Assembly: GCA_024114885.1 (NCBI GenBank)
Contig: CP099429.1
Location: 930,001-994,000 of the forward strand
Direction of reading: 5' to 3'
DNA: 64,000 nucleotides
From: Septoria linicola
Lineage: Eukaryota > Ascomycota > Dothideomycetes > Mycosphaerellales > Mycosphaerellaceae
Numbering within the stretch: the stretch's first letter is position 1; every line of letters begins with the position of its first letter. A program made the position numbers and the translations under genes. The notes below the pieces were generated by a model, which had not been told where the DNA came from, did no database searches, and saw only the letters and a program-made list of their open reading frames with translations. This document shows positions 53,403 through 64,000 of the stretch, one piece after another.

Positions 53403-56087
53403 ATGGACGATGCTTGGTTCCATACTCTGACTGCAGCCTCGACGACTGCACGGGATAAGCCGCAGCACACGCGTCGGGCTTCATTGCTGCAACAGCCTGT
53501 AAGCAGCCCAGCGCCAAAGAGACTGGCCCATCTGATCGCGAGCTAGGCCGAGGAGAAGGCTGATGTGGCAATAGAGCCTATTCAGGAGATTGGCGAAGAC
53601 GACAATGCTTGGAGTGGGCCGCCACAGGCATCAATTGCCAGAAGAGCACAAAGCTACAGTGACTTCTACCACGTAGCCACGGCTTTCAGCAAGAAAGAGG
53701 ACAGAAAGAAGCGAAAGAACAGCCTGGGCACACTGCATGATGTTGTGTTGCATCAGAGCGCGGAACTCGACTTCGAGGCCGAGTACAGTGCAGCAGAAGA
53801 GCTCTTGCTGAATGAAAGCCATGCCGAGCACCAGGCATACCTCGAGCAATTAGAGCTCTCGCACACCCACCTGGACAATCTGTTGGCATCTACGATGAGC
53901 ACATTGGGCCTCTTGTCTGCACTTTCCGACTCGTTCAAAGCGGTAGAAGCGCAGACCGAAGCATTTCGACAACAATGTGAAGACCTTGTAGTCGAGCAGC
54001 GAAGGCTTGCAGGTCTAGCCGATGCCATTGACGAAAATGCGCAATACTATGCGTACTTGGAGCCAATGACTCGGAGACTCAATGCGCCTGGCGCTGCAAA
54101 TCTTGTCAAGGGCAATGATTTCCTGGAAATGCTCTCCAATCTGGACAACTGCGTGGCTTACATGGAGTCTCATCCGCAGCACAAAGAAGCAGCCACATAT
54201 CGAAGCCGGTACAGACTGCTGCTAACGAGAGGCCTGACACTCATTCGGCACTACTTTACAAAGTCTTTGGGAGAAATCGCAGCAGACATCAGTAAGCGCA
54301 TACAAGGCGGCCAGCTCAAGGAGACAACCCACTCTGCTATCCTGTATGCAAAGTTCCGCGTGCCCGCTCCTGAGATGAAGTCGCTCGGCTTGGAAATACA
54401 GAAACGAGCCGTGCCTACGCCAGACGATGTGGACGCAGGGCGTGAACCTGAATACCTCAGCTTGCTTCGTGAGTTGTATCAGTCTTACTCCACAACCAGA
54501 GGCAGATTGATCCTCCCGCTCGTAGCCAAAAAGATGGCAGAATTGGCCGCCGATCCGCAACAAGCAGATGTGCTAGCGTTTGCAAAGTCAAGTCTGAGCT
54601 TTGTTCGTGGCATCTGCTTGGACGAGTACGACCTGTGGTTCGAGTGGTTTGAGACGGAAGGCGCGCTGTACGACTTTTTGGAAAGTCTGCTGGAGCCAAT
54701 GTACGATTACCTGCGACCAAGGACGATTCACGAAACCAAGATGGAAAAGCTGTGCGATCTGTGTGCCATGATTCAGGGACGGTATATGGACATTGACTCG
54801 GAAGACGACGACGATGTGGAAAGCTCTGTGCTCAGCCCATCGAGCAACGGCCGACAACTAAGCCGCAAGCTAGACTTTGGCAATGTCATCCGGCCTGCGC
54901 TTGAAGACGCACAAACAAGGCTGGTCTTTCTGGCCCTCAACGTTCTCCGAGACAGCATCGAAAACTACAAACCCAAACCCGAGGACCTGGACTTCTCGCC
55001 AAAGGCCACCACTGCAAGCAGCAACGGCACCAAGAAAGGACCCATCCTCTCTGGAAAAAGAGAATCACAAACACCCTCAGCACCAACCTCCAAGGCCCCA
55101 CTAGTCCTCGACGAAGACATCGACGACGCAGAAAGCATGTTTTCCAAACGCTTCACACCCGACACCCCAGCCACAACCACAACAAAACAATGGTACCCCA
55201 CCCTCCGCAAAGCAATCTGGCTTCTCCGCCGCATCTACCGCCTCGTCAACAGCACCGTCTTCGACGACCTCGCGCACCGCATCGTCCACTCAACCATCGC
55301 CTCCCTCCTCTCCGCCAGCGCCCAAATCATCTCCAATAATACCTCCACCAAGTCCCTCCGCAGCACCCCACACCAAGACGCCCAACTCTTCCTCATAACC
55401 CACCTCCTCCACCTCAAACAACAAATCGTCGCCTTCGACATTGAATTCATCCCGGCCGAAGTCGAATTCGACTTCTCCTCTGTCACAAACACATTCTACG
55501 AACTTCGTGACCGCGGCACAAGTCTTTGGAACCCTGCATCATGGGTGCGTCTTGTCGGCGGAGCAGTCGTCGGAGGAGGCTTATTACCCAAAGTCGTGGA
55601 GAATATGCTCGATGCGAAGGCCGAGCTCGATGGAAGGTTGAGAACGGTGATTAATGAGTTTGTCAAGGGGTATGCGGGGCATATTACTGCGCCGGTGGAT
55701 GATGTTGCTACGCAAGCACAGAAGAAGAAGGGTGGGGAGGAGGAGTTTGATGGAGTGAAGGCTGTGCGCACAGTGAGGGGATTAGCGGAGAAGGATGTTC
55801 CGTTGTTGAGAGCGAAATTGGAAGAATTTGTGGATGATGCGCGGACGAGGGAGACGTTGGTTGCGGCGGTGCGGGATCAGGTGATGATGAGTTATGAGGA
55901 GTTTTTTGATAGTTATAGTGAGGGCAAAGGGAAGAAGTTGAGTCGCAAGGGGAAGGGCAGAGAGGATGAGGTTTGGGGGCCGGATTTGTTTAATGATGCG
56001 ATGGAGAGGGTGTTTCAGGTTGGTCAGGTCGTGGGCGATGATGACGACGATGGTGATAGTACGGGAAGTGGTGGGGTGAGCGATTAG
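53403..56087 (+). CDS. cog3: Conserved oligomeric Golgi complex subunit 3 (Cog3/Sec34)
   Basis: Subunit of lobe A of the COG tethering complex, which guides retrograde vesicles to the Golgi. Exon 1 (53403-53498) encodes MDDAWFHTLTAA and then RRASLLQQP; a 48-nt intron (GTAAGC..GCTAG) leads to exon 2 (53547-56087); 878 residues. The conserved N-terminal coiled-coil block lies around residues 100-240 (LEQLELSHTHLDNLLAST, DLVVEQRRLAGLADAI, YYAYLEPMTRRLNAPG). Further family landmarks are YRSRYRLLLTRGLTLIRHYF and LGLEIQKRA. An acidic, Lys/Ser-rich loop sits near residue 500, and the C-terminus ends in a Gly/Asp-rich tail (VVGDDDDDGDS). Confidence 0.92.
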
Positions 56088-56547
56088 GTGTCGTATACAG
56101 CAAGTGACTATACACTTGTGTAACTGCTATGGTCTTGACTTTTTTGAGTGGAAAGTGTGTTTATTCGATTCTCAAGCAGACTGCTGTCATACTCCACCGT
56201 GATGGGAATCGTCCTTGAGCGATGCCGCAGTTATCTCCAGCCTGTTGGAAAAGTCTTATGCTTGATCCCATAAAACACCAATGGACCGAACAAGCCTTCT
56301 TTGCCTATGCACTGCAAGTTGACAAGACTTTTATAAGCTCTCAATCGCTTCGGGCAGTATTGACAGAATCATCTCGTCCGAGCTCAAGGATAACTCAGCA
56401 GAGTCCTGCTAAGCGAGCTCTTGCTCCATGATGTCGTCGGGCGGTGCCAGCAGTAGACTTCCACACTGGATCGTGGGCTCTGGATGGATTTTATGCATAC
56501 GCGGCTGACAACCATTGCCTGTCCTTCTGTAGTTCAAGAGTGCAGCA
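56088..56547. other. Intergenic region between convergent genes
   Basis: 460 bp forming the 3' flanks of cog3 and the Cys-rich gene. No gene, repeat or RNA seen. Confidence 0.45.
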
Positions 56548-57584
56548 TCAATGATTGTTTTCTCTCTTCACCTCTTCATCTGCCTGCTGGTGCTCATCAA
56601 CTCGCCGAGCTTTGTTGTCATCACTGTTGCCATTCGGCCTGAAGGGCATTTTCAGCGGCAAACCCAGTTCTTTCTGCAGCTTCCAGTGTTCGCCGAGCTT
56701 AGCAAGACCATCCAGGGCTGGCATTGTGACGAGCATATCTCGGACATCTCGTGGCTTCACTGGTATACTCCGTGCGGCGGGGGATTGGAGAGCGCCGGGA
56801 GCAAGCAGTTGCTGGACAAGTCGTACAGGATGCTGCTGTACACAATCTTCAAAGCTGCCGAGCCACAGTTTCGCTGGTTGAGGCATTGGCATGAGAAACT
56901 TGCTTGGCTGTAGAACTGCGCATACAAGATGCGTCGTGCCGTCGATTGCGTGACATGGAACCTGGACAATTCCGTCACATGCCTGTTCGAGGGTTTTAGT
57001 AAATGCATGCCATCTGGGAAGTTTGCAGAGGGACGAATGGTCTCTGCGAGGTTGAAAGTTCGCTCCACAATGAGCAGTTGAAAGGGCCGACGTACCGCAC
57101 ATCGTCTGGCATGTTCAGGCCCCTCTTCAACTTGCCGGCCACAGAGGCAAAGAAGGCCTCCTCCCGCTATATTCTCTACCTCCTGATCGACAAGAGGCCG
57201 TCTGAAGAGCGCGATGTACCTTCGCCGTAAGCTGCTATAACCATCGAGCGTGCACCACCAGCAAGAGTCGCCGGCAATGGTGGCGTTGCAGACACAAGTA
57301 TCCACAGGGCAGCCTGCAACCTGGCCTTTGCTGGAGTCCATCAACTCTGCAATTCTGGCTCTCGAGCAGATGTGGCACATAGGCATCAGTGCCCGATCCC
57401 GCAGCACCGAACAGTCTGGTCGTTGGTCGAGCAGGATTCGATACCGATGCTTGTGGCACAAATGCTTCTGCATATTCCCCCCTTGCAGCGGCAGTTGAAA
57501 ACCGTTCTGCACGAACAGTGCTCGAGCTTTGGGTTCCAGCTCAATCTTGGTGATCGCAAGTGATGCAAATCCGTTCTCAGCCAT
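56548..57584 (-). CDS. Hypothetical Cys-rich (putative zinc-binding) protein
   Basis: Proposed exons 57096-57584 and 56548-56982, joined by a 113-nt intron (GTACGT, ACTAAAA branch, GAACAG), give 307 residues. Exon 1 has many Cys and His in pairs: HLCHKHRYR, MPMCHICSRA, CPVDTCVCNA, SCWWC, LLCLCGRQ, HARRC. These could bind several zinc ions. Exon 2 is ordinary (PSKFLMPMPQPAKLWLGSFE) and ends basic. The exon 1 frame also stays open without splicing to 56757, so an unspliced 315-codon reading is the alternative. I prefer the spliced model because of the strong GTACGT donor and the more protein-like exon 2. The start is uncertain: an open frame without ATG precedes 57584, perhaps another exon. Family not recognised. 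Confidence 0.55.
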
Positions 57585-58263
57585 GGCCCGGAAGATCGAG
57601 GTAGTTGAGTCGAATAGGAAGTCGATGGAGGTCGGCTTGAGCTCGAGCGGCGACAGGACTCGTGGTATCTGTGGAATGAGTTCGGTGCAATTCTGAGTCT
57701 GCAATGTTCAAGTATGCTGTGTGATACGCAGTGACGCTGTTCGGCCGGAGATGTAGATGTAGATGAAGTTGAATGATGCTGATTACCAAGTCGATTGAGA
57801 ATGAAGAAGCGATTTCTTTTTCAATTGCAGCAAGAACAAGTGAAGGTGAATGGCGAATGCATCATGCATGCAAGCGCGGCCATTCGAGGTAAACTGCAGA
57901 GAAGGTGCAGTGACATGTCTCTCCTGCCAAACGGTCTCGCGCTTCACTTGAGGACTTTTCCTCTCAAGGTCGAGGAGAAGGCGCTGCAATCACAATCGTG
58001 CCAATGCCAGAAATGTCCTAGAGCTCAGGTAAGTACACATTTCAGAAGTGCCGGAGAAAGGGCTAAGTCATAACTGTTCATTGAGTACAGATCTAAAGTG
58101 ATCACCACGTCAAGGCAAGTAGACGCTCGTGCTGCAGTGTGGTCGCGACTGGCGGCACAATACATATCGACCGCACTCGGCTGTACCATCGCGAATGCCA
58201 TACTCGTACATGTCTTCTCCGCTGAGCTCTTCAGCACAGAGACCACCGCCTCCCTTACTTCAC
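57585..58263. other. Intergenic region
   Basis: About 680 bp upstream of the Cys-rich gene and downstream of pup1. Part of 57585-57704 may be a 5' exon of the Cys-rich gene (open frame following a TTGCAG acceptor-like site). Nothing else supported. Confidence 0.4.
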
Positions 58264-59185
58264 TTATGCATCGACGTCCATCTTCTCTGCCACACCTGCT
58301 TCTCCATCACCAATATCTTGTACCGTCACATACTTGCTGATCTCCTCCTTGGTGATGATCTTCTCGTTGAGCACAGCAGTGGTTCCCCTCTGGAACTTGT
58401 AGTTCCTCTCCTTCTTCGCTCTCACGTTTGGCGTCTTGTAGTTCCGCATCAATGTCGTCTTCTCCTTTGTGATGACACAGACATCCACGTTGCTTCCTGA
58501 TCCCAGATCGTTCCAGATACCAGCTTCAATCGCATCTGAGCAGAGCTTCACAGCCTCATCCTTGGTCATGTCTGGCTTCCACTGTGTCTCGAAGACACTC
58601 ATGGCGGCCAGCGAACCCGAACCCATCGTCACGTACGGCAGCTTGTCTGTGGAGCCATGTGCGTGTACTGTGAAGAGGTGGGCGCCTGTGGGGTCGCAGC
58701 CAGCAACGACCAAGTATGCGCCGATGTGGCCTTGATAGCGGAACAGATGTTGCTTCAGCATGGTCATGACCGTGACGACTCGCGGCTTGCGGCCTGTGGA
58801 GAGCGCATGGAGTTCGAGGTTGGAGGAGATGAGGGCGGTGGTGAACTCGGTGTCTGCTGCTGTGCCAGCTCCGGCACACCAGATCTGAGGCGAGATGTAG
58901 TGCAGTTTCTCGCAGTTCTGTCAAGCATATTGATCAGCACATTGCGGGAGGAGTATGTTTGAGGCGCAAGTGCAGTGGCACGAGCGAGCATGCCGGAGGA
59001 GAATGACACACCTTGTCAGCTACAATGGGCCCGCTGGTGGCTCTCGTATCTGCGGCGATGACGACTCCGCCATCGTACAGCGCGCCGACGATGGTGGTTC
59101 CGGTGGAAGTGGCTTTGGGCAGCGGAACACCAGCGGCGTGCAGGGCGACGTTTCGGTTGTGGTTGCTGAAGTCGAAGCCCGGCAT
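58264..59185 (-). CDS. pup1: 20S proteasome subunit beta-2 (Pup1)
   Basis: Catalytic beta-2 subunit (trypsin-like activity) of the 20S proteasome. Exons 59012-59185 and 58264-58917, with a 94-nt intron, give 275 residues; splicing joins SGPIVADK to NCEKLHYISPQIWCAGAGTA. A 29-residue propeptide ends in Gly, and Thr30 in TGTTIVG becomes the nucleophile after autocleavage. Asp and Arg in VIAADTRATSG and the Lys that follows match the family active site. Later motifs: GAYLVVAGCDPTGAHLF, VTMGSGSLAAMSVFE and DLGSGSNVDVCVI. The long C-terminal arm that wraps around beta-3 is present. It is divergent from nup159. Confidence 0.95.
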
Positions 59186-59830
59186 CGTGGTATCTGTGTC
59201 GAGTCGAGTAGTGGTGTGGTGTTCTGTGATCGGTGTCTGTGAGGTGTATGTGGGCGATGTGTTGCGGTGTTCAAGATGGAGCTCTTCGTTGATCGTAGGC
59301 CAGTCCAGTCTGTCTCAAGGCTGCTGGAGATGATGCAGCTGGTCTGGTCGCGCCTGATGGAGCTGACAGAAGTCGACGTTTCCTGCCATCACTCACTCAC
59401 AACAATGAGCCTGCAATCGACACCACCTCGGCCACTGATTGTCCCACCGCTTTCTTCACCCAGACGCGCAGAGACGACTCGTTCCGACGCGATATCACGA
59501 GCGGCCAGTTTTGTTGCAAGTGAATAGTCTCATCTGCCTCGAGTGGTCTCTCGTGGTGCTCAACAACACGCCGCAATCACCACCCTGCAGCTCTTCCGCC
59601 TCGGTCTCCAATCCGCCATTCTGCCTCCAGTGCAAGTCCGCTCGTTTTCTGCAGCGTTCAGCGGTCCGACAGCATCAGCATCGCCATCTTCACCATCAAC
59701 AACCACAACGTTGCGTCACGAAGAGCTCCAAACAGCCATCACGAGCGACGACCTCAACCATCCGATCAACGACGATTACGACCAACTTCCTGAGAGCACA
59801 TCCAACACTGTAAATGGGAGAGCTGTCAAC
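59186..59830. promoter_or_regulatory. Divergent promoter of pup1 and nup159
   Basis: 645 bp between two divergent housekeeping genes. The nup159 frame stays open for about 100 codons upstream of its ATG back to a TAG near 59525 but contains no ATG, so it is treated as 5' leader. A 40-codon open frame starting at ATG 59404 could act as an upstream ORF. No TATA box recognised. Confidence 0.4.
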
Positions 59831-62800
59831 ATGAACTTTGGCAGTCAGGCCCAGGCCGGTGCAGAGCTGGAAGAACTGCTGACTGATGAGATTGCATTGG
59901 ACGATGTCGCTGCCAGGCCAGGCGATCGTGTGCGAGTATCCCAGGCATGGAACCCTCCACCGCAGACATGGGCATCGCTTGTGAGCGTAGCCTCGAACAA
60001 GGGACTATTGGCTGTCGCAGGACCAGACAGCTTCATCATAGCAAGCACCAAGGAAGTGCGCCAAACACAGTACATTCCTAAACGGAAAGATGGTGTTTCT
60101 GGGGATGAGAAGCATCTTCCCATCAAAGCGCTGAACAGGATTCCGGTGCCGCGACTGTCGCATGTGGCATTCAGTGCGGATGAGAGCTGTTTGGTCATTG
60201 CATCGGAACAAGGTGGTGGATTGGCCGTCTACGAGACAGACAGCCTCGCACGGGGCGCCAAAGATTCAGCGTTCCAGATCAGTACTCAAGGCGTCGCGGT
60301 GCGACATGTGCTCCCTAATCCTAACAAAGAAGCCGATACTACGCTGTTCTTCGGAGTGGTATTGATGAACGGGCAATTGGTGATTGCGGATCTCAAAAAG
60401 CGGGACATGGTTGATGGATCGAATGGGAAAGTATTCCATGGGGATGTACTGTCAGCATGTTGGTCGCCGAAGGGAAAACAAATCGTGGTGGGCTTGCAGG
60501 ACGGCACATGTGCGCAGATCGATCCTCAGGGTGTGGTGAAGGCTCAGATTCCAGCGGCGCCCCAGCTCGCTGAGATCAAGGCCTCAGACTATCCCTCTGC
60601 ACTCAGCTTACCGGTTGCTACAATCCACTGGTTGGAAACCCACAAGTTCTTCCTGGTCTACACGCCATTCTACCCACCATCCACGAACGAGGACGATATG
60701 CTTCTACAAGACTCCGTCTACTTCATAGCCGAGCGTAAAGGAAAGGACCAACCTTTCGTGTTCAGCAAATCCTCGGAGAATCCATGCATGGTCCCAATGC
60801 AGGGGCAAGATCGTGTTCCGGCGTGCCATTTTGTACAGCGACTCGGCGCCTGGAACCCCAAAGTGAAAGACCTGCTTGTGGTTGTCTCTACAGCTTGTAG
60901 TGATGGGGGCAGCTTCGTACAGCTGCAAGATCAAGATCGATTCGCCCTTTCCGTTCCACAAGACGAGAACCGCAAAATTACGCTTCCATTCAGCACTATC
61001 GATGAAGAGGAGTCATCGGCTATTGGCATGGCCCTGGACTTCAGCTCCCAAGAACTTGCACCAAAGCCGATCCCCAGCGACACCGACAAGTTCCCGCAGG
61101 CTACTTTGCCACTTCCGTGTCTACTCGCAGTGACTACCGATGGCATGCTGTGCATGTGGTGGATCGTATCGAGGGCGGCCGTACAGCAGGAGAGCATCAA
61201 CGCAAACATGGTGTATCAGTCTGGACCCTACGCCGACTACTATTCACTTCGCGACCAGAGTCTGGACCCACACACTGATATCACCGATATGCCGGACAAG
61301 TATAAGACTGAGGACGAGAAGGCGGGTATACAGCCAGCACAGGCAGCTGCTCCCAAGCAAGCTACACCTGCCGCGGCTCCAAGTACGGCTCAAGCGCCAG
61401 CACAGGCTCCATCGTCTTGTTTCGGCCAGTCAACACTCAGCAAACCATCAACGCCAGCATTCGGGCAGACATCGATGTTTGGGCAACAATCAGCTCCTGC
61501 CGCCGCGCAGAGTGCTACACCTAAATTCGGCGAGAGCTCCTTTGCCAAAGCAGCTACACCAGCTGCGAGTCAAGATGCTACCCCCAAATTTGGGCAGAGC
61601 TCTTTTGCCAACCCGTCCACGCCCGCGTCAGGTCCCGCTCAAGGCGCCGCTGCTTTCGGTCAGACGAATACTCCTGGCGGTGGCTCTTCGGCTTGGGCTT
61701 TGAATGGAGTGAAACCTGCAACACCAACGACAGCCGGAGCAAAGTTTGGTGCGACATCGACGATTGGCACTGCTGGTGGATTCGGTGGTCTAGGCGCCAT
61801 GGGTGCGAACAAACCGAGTCCCTGGGCGACACCGAATGGCACAGCGGGCCAAGGTCCAGCGGCGTCGTCAGGTTTTGCGGCCTACTCAAACAAAAGTGGA
61901 TTTGGCGGTGCGTCGGGCGGCTCGAGTCTATTTGGGCAAAAGCCGACTACTAACCCAGCTACGGGCTCGAATTGGTTCAGCGCCGCTGCGCAGGATAAAC
62001 CAGGTACCTCTTTTTCTACTGGCAGTTTTGGCAAACCCAGCTCGACTCCTTCACTGGTCCAGCAATGTTCGGGAGGCTCGACTGCCACATTAGGGTCCAC
62101 TGGCACTAGTAGCTTTGGCCAGCCTTCCAACCTTTTTGGAGGCACCCCATCCCTCTCCAACGATTCGAGTGGACTCTCGGGCCTCGGTGGAGGCTTCAAG
62201 CTTGGTTCAGCTTTCAAGGGAGATGGTTCAGCGAAAGACGACGGACCCAAGCCGAAAGATCCGGGTGCCGGATTCTTTGGCGCCGATTTTATGAAGGGCG
62301 CTGAGAACAAGAAGCCTGAAGTGAAGGCAGAGCCCGGCACGGAGAAGCAGCCTTCGCTGAAAGATGTACCAGAATCCAAACCGTCGGCGAACGATGGTTC
62401 TGGGCTGCCTCCAGATCCTTCGGTCTTCAATTACAAGAAGGCGCAATCGGCCATGGCGCCGCCGCCGGGTGTGAAGGAGCCTCCCAAACAAGCTCCGACC
62501 CCCATTGAGCTATCTCAAAATGCAGTCGCCGCGCCTTTGCCACCGGACCCTTCGACATACAATCACAAGAAAGTCATGGCAAGCATGGGTGCACCGCCTG
62601 GTGCGGCTGCTGACACGACAGAGTCGCTTAAGGATGTTCCAATTGCTGGCAGCCCACCGCAAGACATCACTCACAGCCAGACTTTCTCGGCTGCAGGGTC
62701 CGAGGCAGGACCAGCTGACGATGGCAGTGAAGATTGGGATGACGAAGACGAGGAGGGCACAGAAGAGGTGGCCACCAATGATGACGAAACTGAAGAGGAA

Positions 62801-64000
62801 GAATTCGACGAGGAAGACGATGAAGATGCTGAAGAGGAGTCCGCGGACGAGGAGGACTATCAGCCACAAGATCCAGATGCGCTGAAGGCGTTCATGAAGC
62901 GTGTTCAGCTGCCATCTACCACTGCTCCTAAGTCGCCAGAGCCAAGCACTTCAAAGAACAAATCCACAACACCTCAATCGCTGGGACAGAGTTACACGCC
63001 CAAAGACATACCTCCTGGACCTATCTTACAGCCAGTCCCTCAACGAAACACGGAACAGAGCCCTCGCTCGCCCAGCCCGCAGAGGAGATCCCAGCAGCAA
63101 CGCTCAGTCACAAGTCCAGTCCGAGGTAGAGGCGCTATGCATCTTCCACCTCAGATCACAGCTACCACAGTGCCACCTGCGAGGCTTGTCGAAAGACCTG
63201 TACCGCCACCACAGCCCAAAGAGAAGTCATCAGCCGAGCTCGCAGATGAAGCCTCCGATAGAGTCCGAGAATTGCTTGCTTCTGCGATTGAGCCCACCAA
63301 GGAGCAGCCTCAGTTCTACGCACATTCCGATTATGTGGGTGAGGGGGACATACAAGGCATGGGTGGTCAGATAGAAAAGGTCTTCCGAGACGTGAATTCG
63401 ATGATCGATACGGTTGGACTCAATGCTCGCTCGCTGCAATCCTTCTTAGAAGGTCACGCACAGTTGGGGAAGCCAGGCCAGCGAGACGTCAAAGATTTGG
63501 AGGACGACGATGCTTGGACATTGGCCGAAGTCGGCGACCTCTATCGCGTGTTGGACAACATTGACGATCAATTGGACAACGGAAAGCTCACCCATGTGTC
63601 AGAGACACTCGCGAGGCTGCAACAAGATGACGAGGAGGTGAACAAGATCAGACTGCGGACCAAGGAGATGAGGCGACAGATTTCAAACCACACAGATCCC
63701 GAGAAGAAGGCTGAGCGCGACAACCATCCGCTTTCAGCCGAGGCAGCTGCACAACAGAGCGACCTACGGTCAAGTCTGCAAAATGTGCAGAAGCTTTTGG
63801 CAGACGTGGAACAGAAAGCCATGATGCTTCGAGCGGACCTTTCATCGCTGCAGTCGAAAGACAGCAAGACTGGTCAAGCCACTCCCGTGCCTACTGTTGA
63901 AGCAGTGGAGCGCACCATTCTGAAGATGACAGCCATGGTCCAGCAGAAGTCAGCGGACATTGACTTGCTCGAGCGCCAGGTGAGGCAGCTTCCCGGCGGA
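59831..64000 (+). CDS. nup159: Nucleoporin Nup159 (Nup214-type), N-terminal part
   Basis: Cytoplasmic-face nucleoporin that docks the DEAD-box helicase Dbp5 for mRNA export. 1390 codons to the right edge without an intron; the C-terminus is missing. Residues 1-430 form the N-terminal beta-propeller: RPGDRVRVSQAWNP, LVSVASNKGLLAVAGPDSFI, RLSHVAFSADESCLVIASEQ, VLSACWSPKGKQIVVGLQDG, LLAVTTDGMLCMWWI. Residues about 490-800 are FG repeats (FGQSS, GFGG, SSLFGQ). A strongly acidic stretch near 960-1010 (DEDEEGTEEV) precedes an SP-rich linker. From about residue 1130 helical segments with heptads begin (QIEKVFRDVNSMIDTV, LYRVLDNIDDQLDN), the part that binds Nup82. ATG 59831 is the first in frame and starts the conserved region. 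Confidence 0.93.
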   Translation, partial: MNFGSQAQAGAELEELLTDEIALDDVAARPGDRVRVSQAWNPPPQTWASLVSVASNKGLLAVAGPDSFIIASTKEVRQTQYIPKRKDGVSGDEKHLPIKALNRIPVPRLSHVAFSADESCLVIASEQGGGLAVYETDSLARGAKDSAFQISTQGVAVRHVLPNPNKEADTTLFFGVVLMNGQLVIADLKKRDMVDGSNGKVFHGDVLSACWSPKGKQIVVGLQDGTCAQIDPQGVVKAQIPAAPQLAEIKASDYPSALSLPVATIHWLETHKFFLVYTPFYPPSTNEDDMLLQDSVYFIAERKGKDQPFVFSKSSENPCMVPMQGQDRVPACHFVQRLGAWNPKVKDLLVVVSTACSDGGSFVQLQDQDRFALSVPQDENRKITLPFSTIDEEESSAIGMALDFSSQELAPKPIPSDTDKFPQATLPLPCLLAVTTDGMLCMWWIVSRAAVQQESINANMVYQSGPYADYYSLRDQSLDPHTDITDMPDKYKTEDEKAGIQPAQAAAPKQATPAAAPSTAQAPAQAPSSCFGQSTLSKPSTPAFGQTSMFGQQSAPAAAQSATPKFGESSFAKAATPAASQDATPKFGQSSFANPSTPASGPAQGAAAFGQTNTPGGGSSAWALNGVKPATPTTAGAKFGATSTIGTAGGFGGLGAMGANKPSPWATPNGTAGQGPAASSGFAAYSNKSGFGGASGGSSLFGQKPTTNPATGSNWFSAAAQDKPGTSFSTGSFGKPSSTPSLVQQCSGGSTATLGSTGTSSFGQPSNLFGGTPSLSNDSSGLSGLGGGFKLGSAFKGDGSAKDDGPKPKDPGAGFFGADFMKGAENKKPEVKAEPGTEKQPSLKDVPESKPSANDGSGLPPDPSVFNYKKAQSAMAPPPGVKEPPKQAPTPIELSQNAVAAPLPPDPSTYNHKKVMASMGAPPGAAADTTESLKDVPIAGSPPQDITHSQTFSAAGSEAGPADDGSEDWDDEDEEGTEEVATNDDETEEEEFDEEDDEDAEEESADEEDYQPQDPDALKAFMKRVQLPSTTAPKSPEPSTSKNKSTTPQSLGQSYTPKDIPPGPILQPVPQRNTEQSPRSPSPQRRSQQQRSVTSPVRGRGAMHLPPQITATTVPPARLVERPVPPPQPKEKSSAELADEASDRVRELLASAIEPTKEQPQFYAHSDYVGEGDIQGMGGQIEKVFRDVNSMIDTVGLNARSLQSFLEGHAQLGKPGQRDVKDLEDDDAWTLAEVGDLYRVLDNIDDQLDNGKLTHVSETLARLQQDDEEVNKIRLRTKEMRRQISNHTDPEKKAERDNHPLSAEAAAQQSDLRSSLQNVQKLLADVEQKAMMLRADLSSLQSKDSKTGQATPVPTVEAVERTILKMTAMVQQKSADIDLLERQVRQLPGG

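Noticed and set aside
1..64000. CRISPR array, 5S rRNA gene, transposon with terminal repeats
   Set aside because: No regularly spaced direct repeats, no 5S-like sequence, and no transposase or reverse-transcriptase coding was seen.

Overview
This window is chromosomal DNA from a filamentous ascomycete, most likely a Dothideomycete. The reasons are spliced genes with many short introns (43-148 nt, mostly 47-65; consensus 5' GTAAGT/GTATGT/GTACGT, branch CTAAC/CTGAC, 3' CAG/TAG), genes on both strands without operons, and orthologues of typical Pezizomycotina proteins. Exon structures were built by hand from splice signals, reading-frame phase and family knowledge. No alignment or database search was run.

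Layout. 0-5 kb: the N-terminal 940 codons of the anaphase-promoting-complex subunit Apc1 (minus, running off the left edge), divergent from a WD40-like protein that may be nucleoporin Nup37. 6.7-13.6 kb: an accessory-looking stretch with two short-chain dehydrogenases, a seven-helix rhodopsin/PTH11-type membrane protein and a TRI12-type MFS transporter broken by an in-frame stop. 13.8-19.3 kb: Gpi1 (GPI-anchor synthesis), a 111-residue conserved membrane protein just upstream of it, and an FG nucleoporin of the Nup42 type with a CCCH zinc finger. 19.5-30.7 kb: initiator tRNA-Met, a lectin-like protein, decayed phosphotransferase pieces, a very large GH47 mannosidase, a GABA/choline-type permease, uracil-DNA glycosylase and a small secreted protein. 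32.5-45 kb: a Whi5/Nrm1-type repressor, a zinc metallopeptidase with a jacalin-like tail, a secreted Ser/Thr-rich protein, hypothetical and zinc-finger proteins, imperfect 89-bp-period repeats, a third SDR and a second tRNA-like Pol III unit. 46-64 kb: Bsd2/Ndfip-type adaptor, Efm5-type methyltransferase, a two-RRM protein, Cog3, a Cys-rich hypothetical, proteasome beta-2 (Pup1) and the start of Nup159 (off the right edge).

The window is mainly housekeeping: cell cycle (Apc1, Whi5/Nrm1), nuclear pore (Nup42-like, Nup159, perhaps Nup37), secretory pathway and glycosylation (Gpi1, GH47, Cog3), protein turnover (Pup1, Apc1, Bsd2) and translation (tRNA-iMet, Efm5). Accessory material is interspersed.

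The most striking observation is the initiator tRNA-Met gene. Its D-arm and anticodon arm are separated by 63 nt with every hallmark of a spliceosomal intron (GTAAGT, CTAAC, ACAG). Removing it restores a perfect initiator tRNA cloverleaf with intact A and B boxes and a downstream T5 terminator. A second Pol III-like unit at 44 kb carries a long, strongly structured insert.
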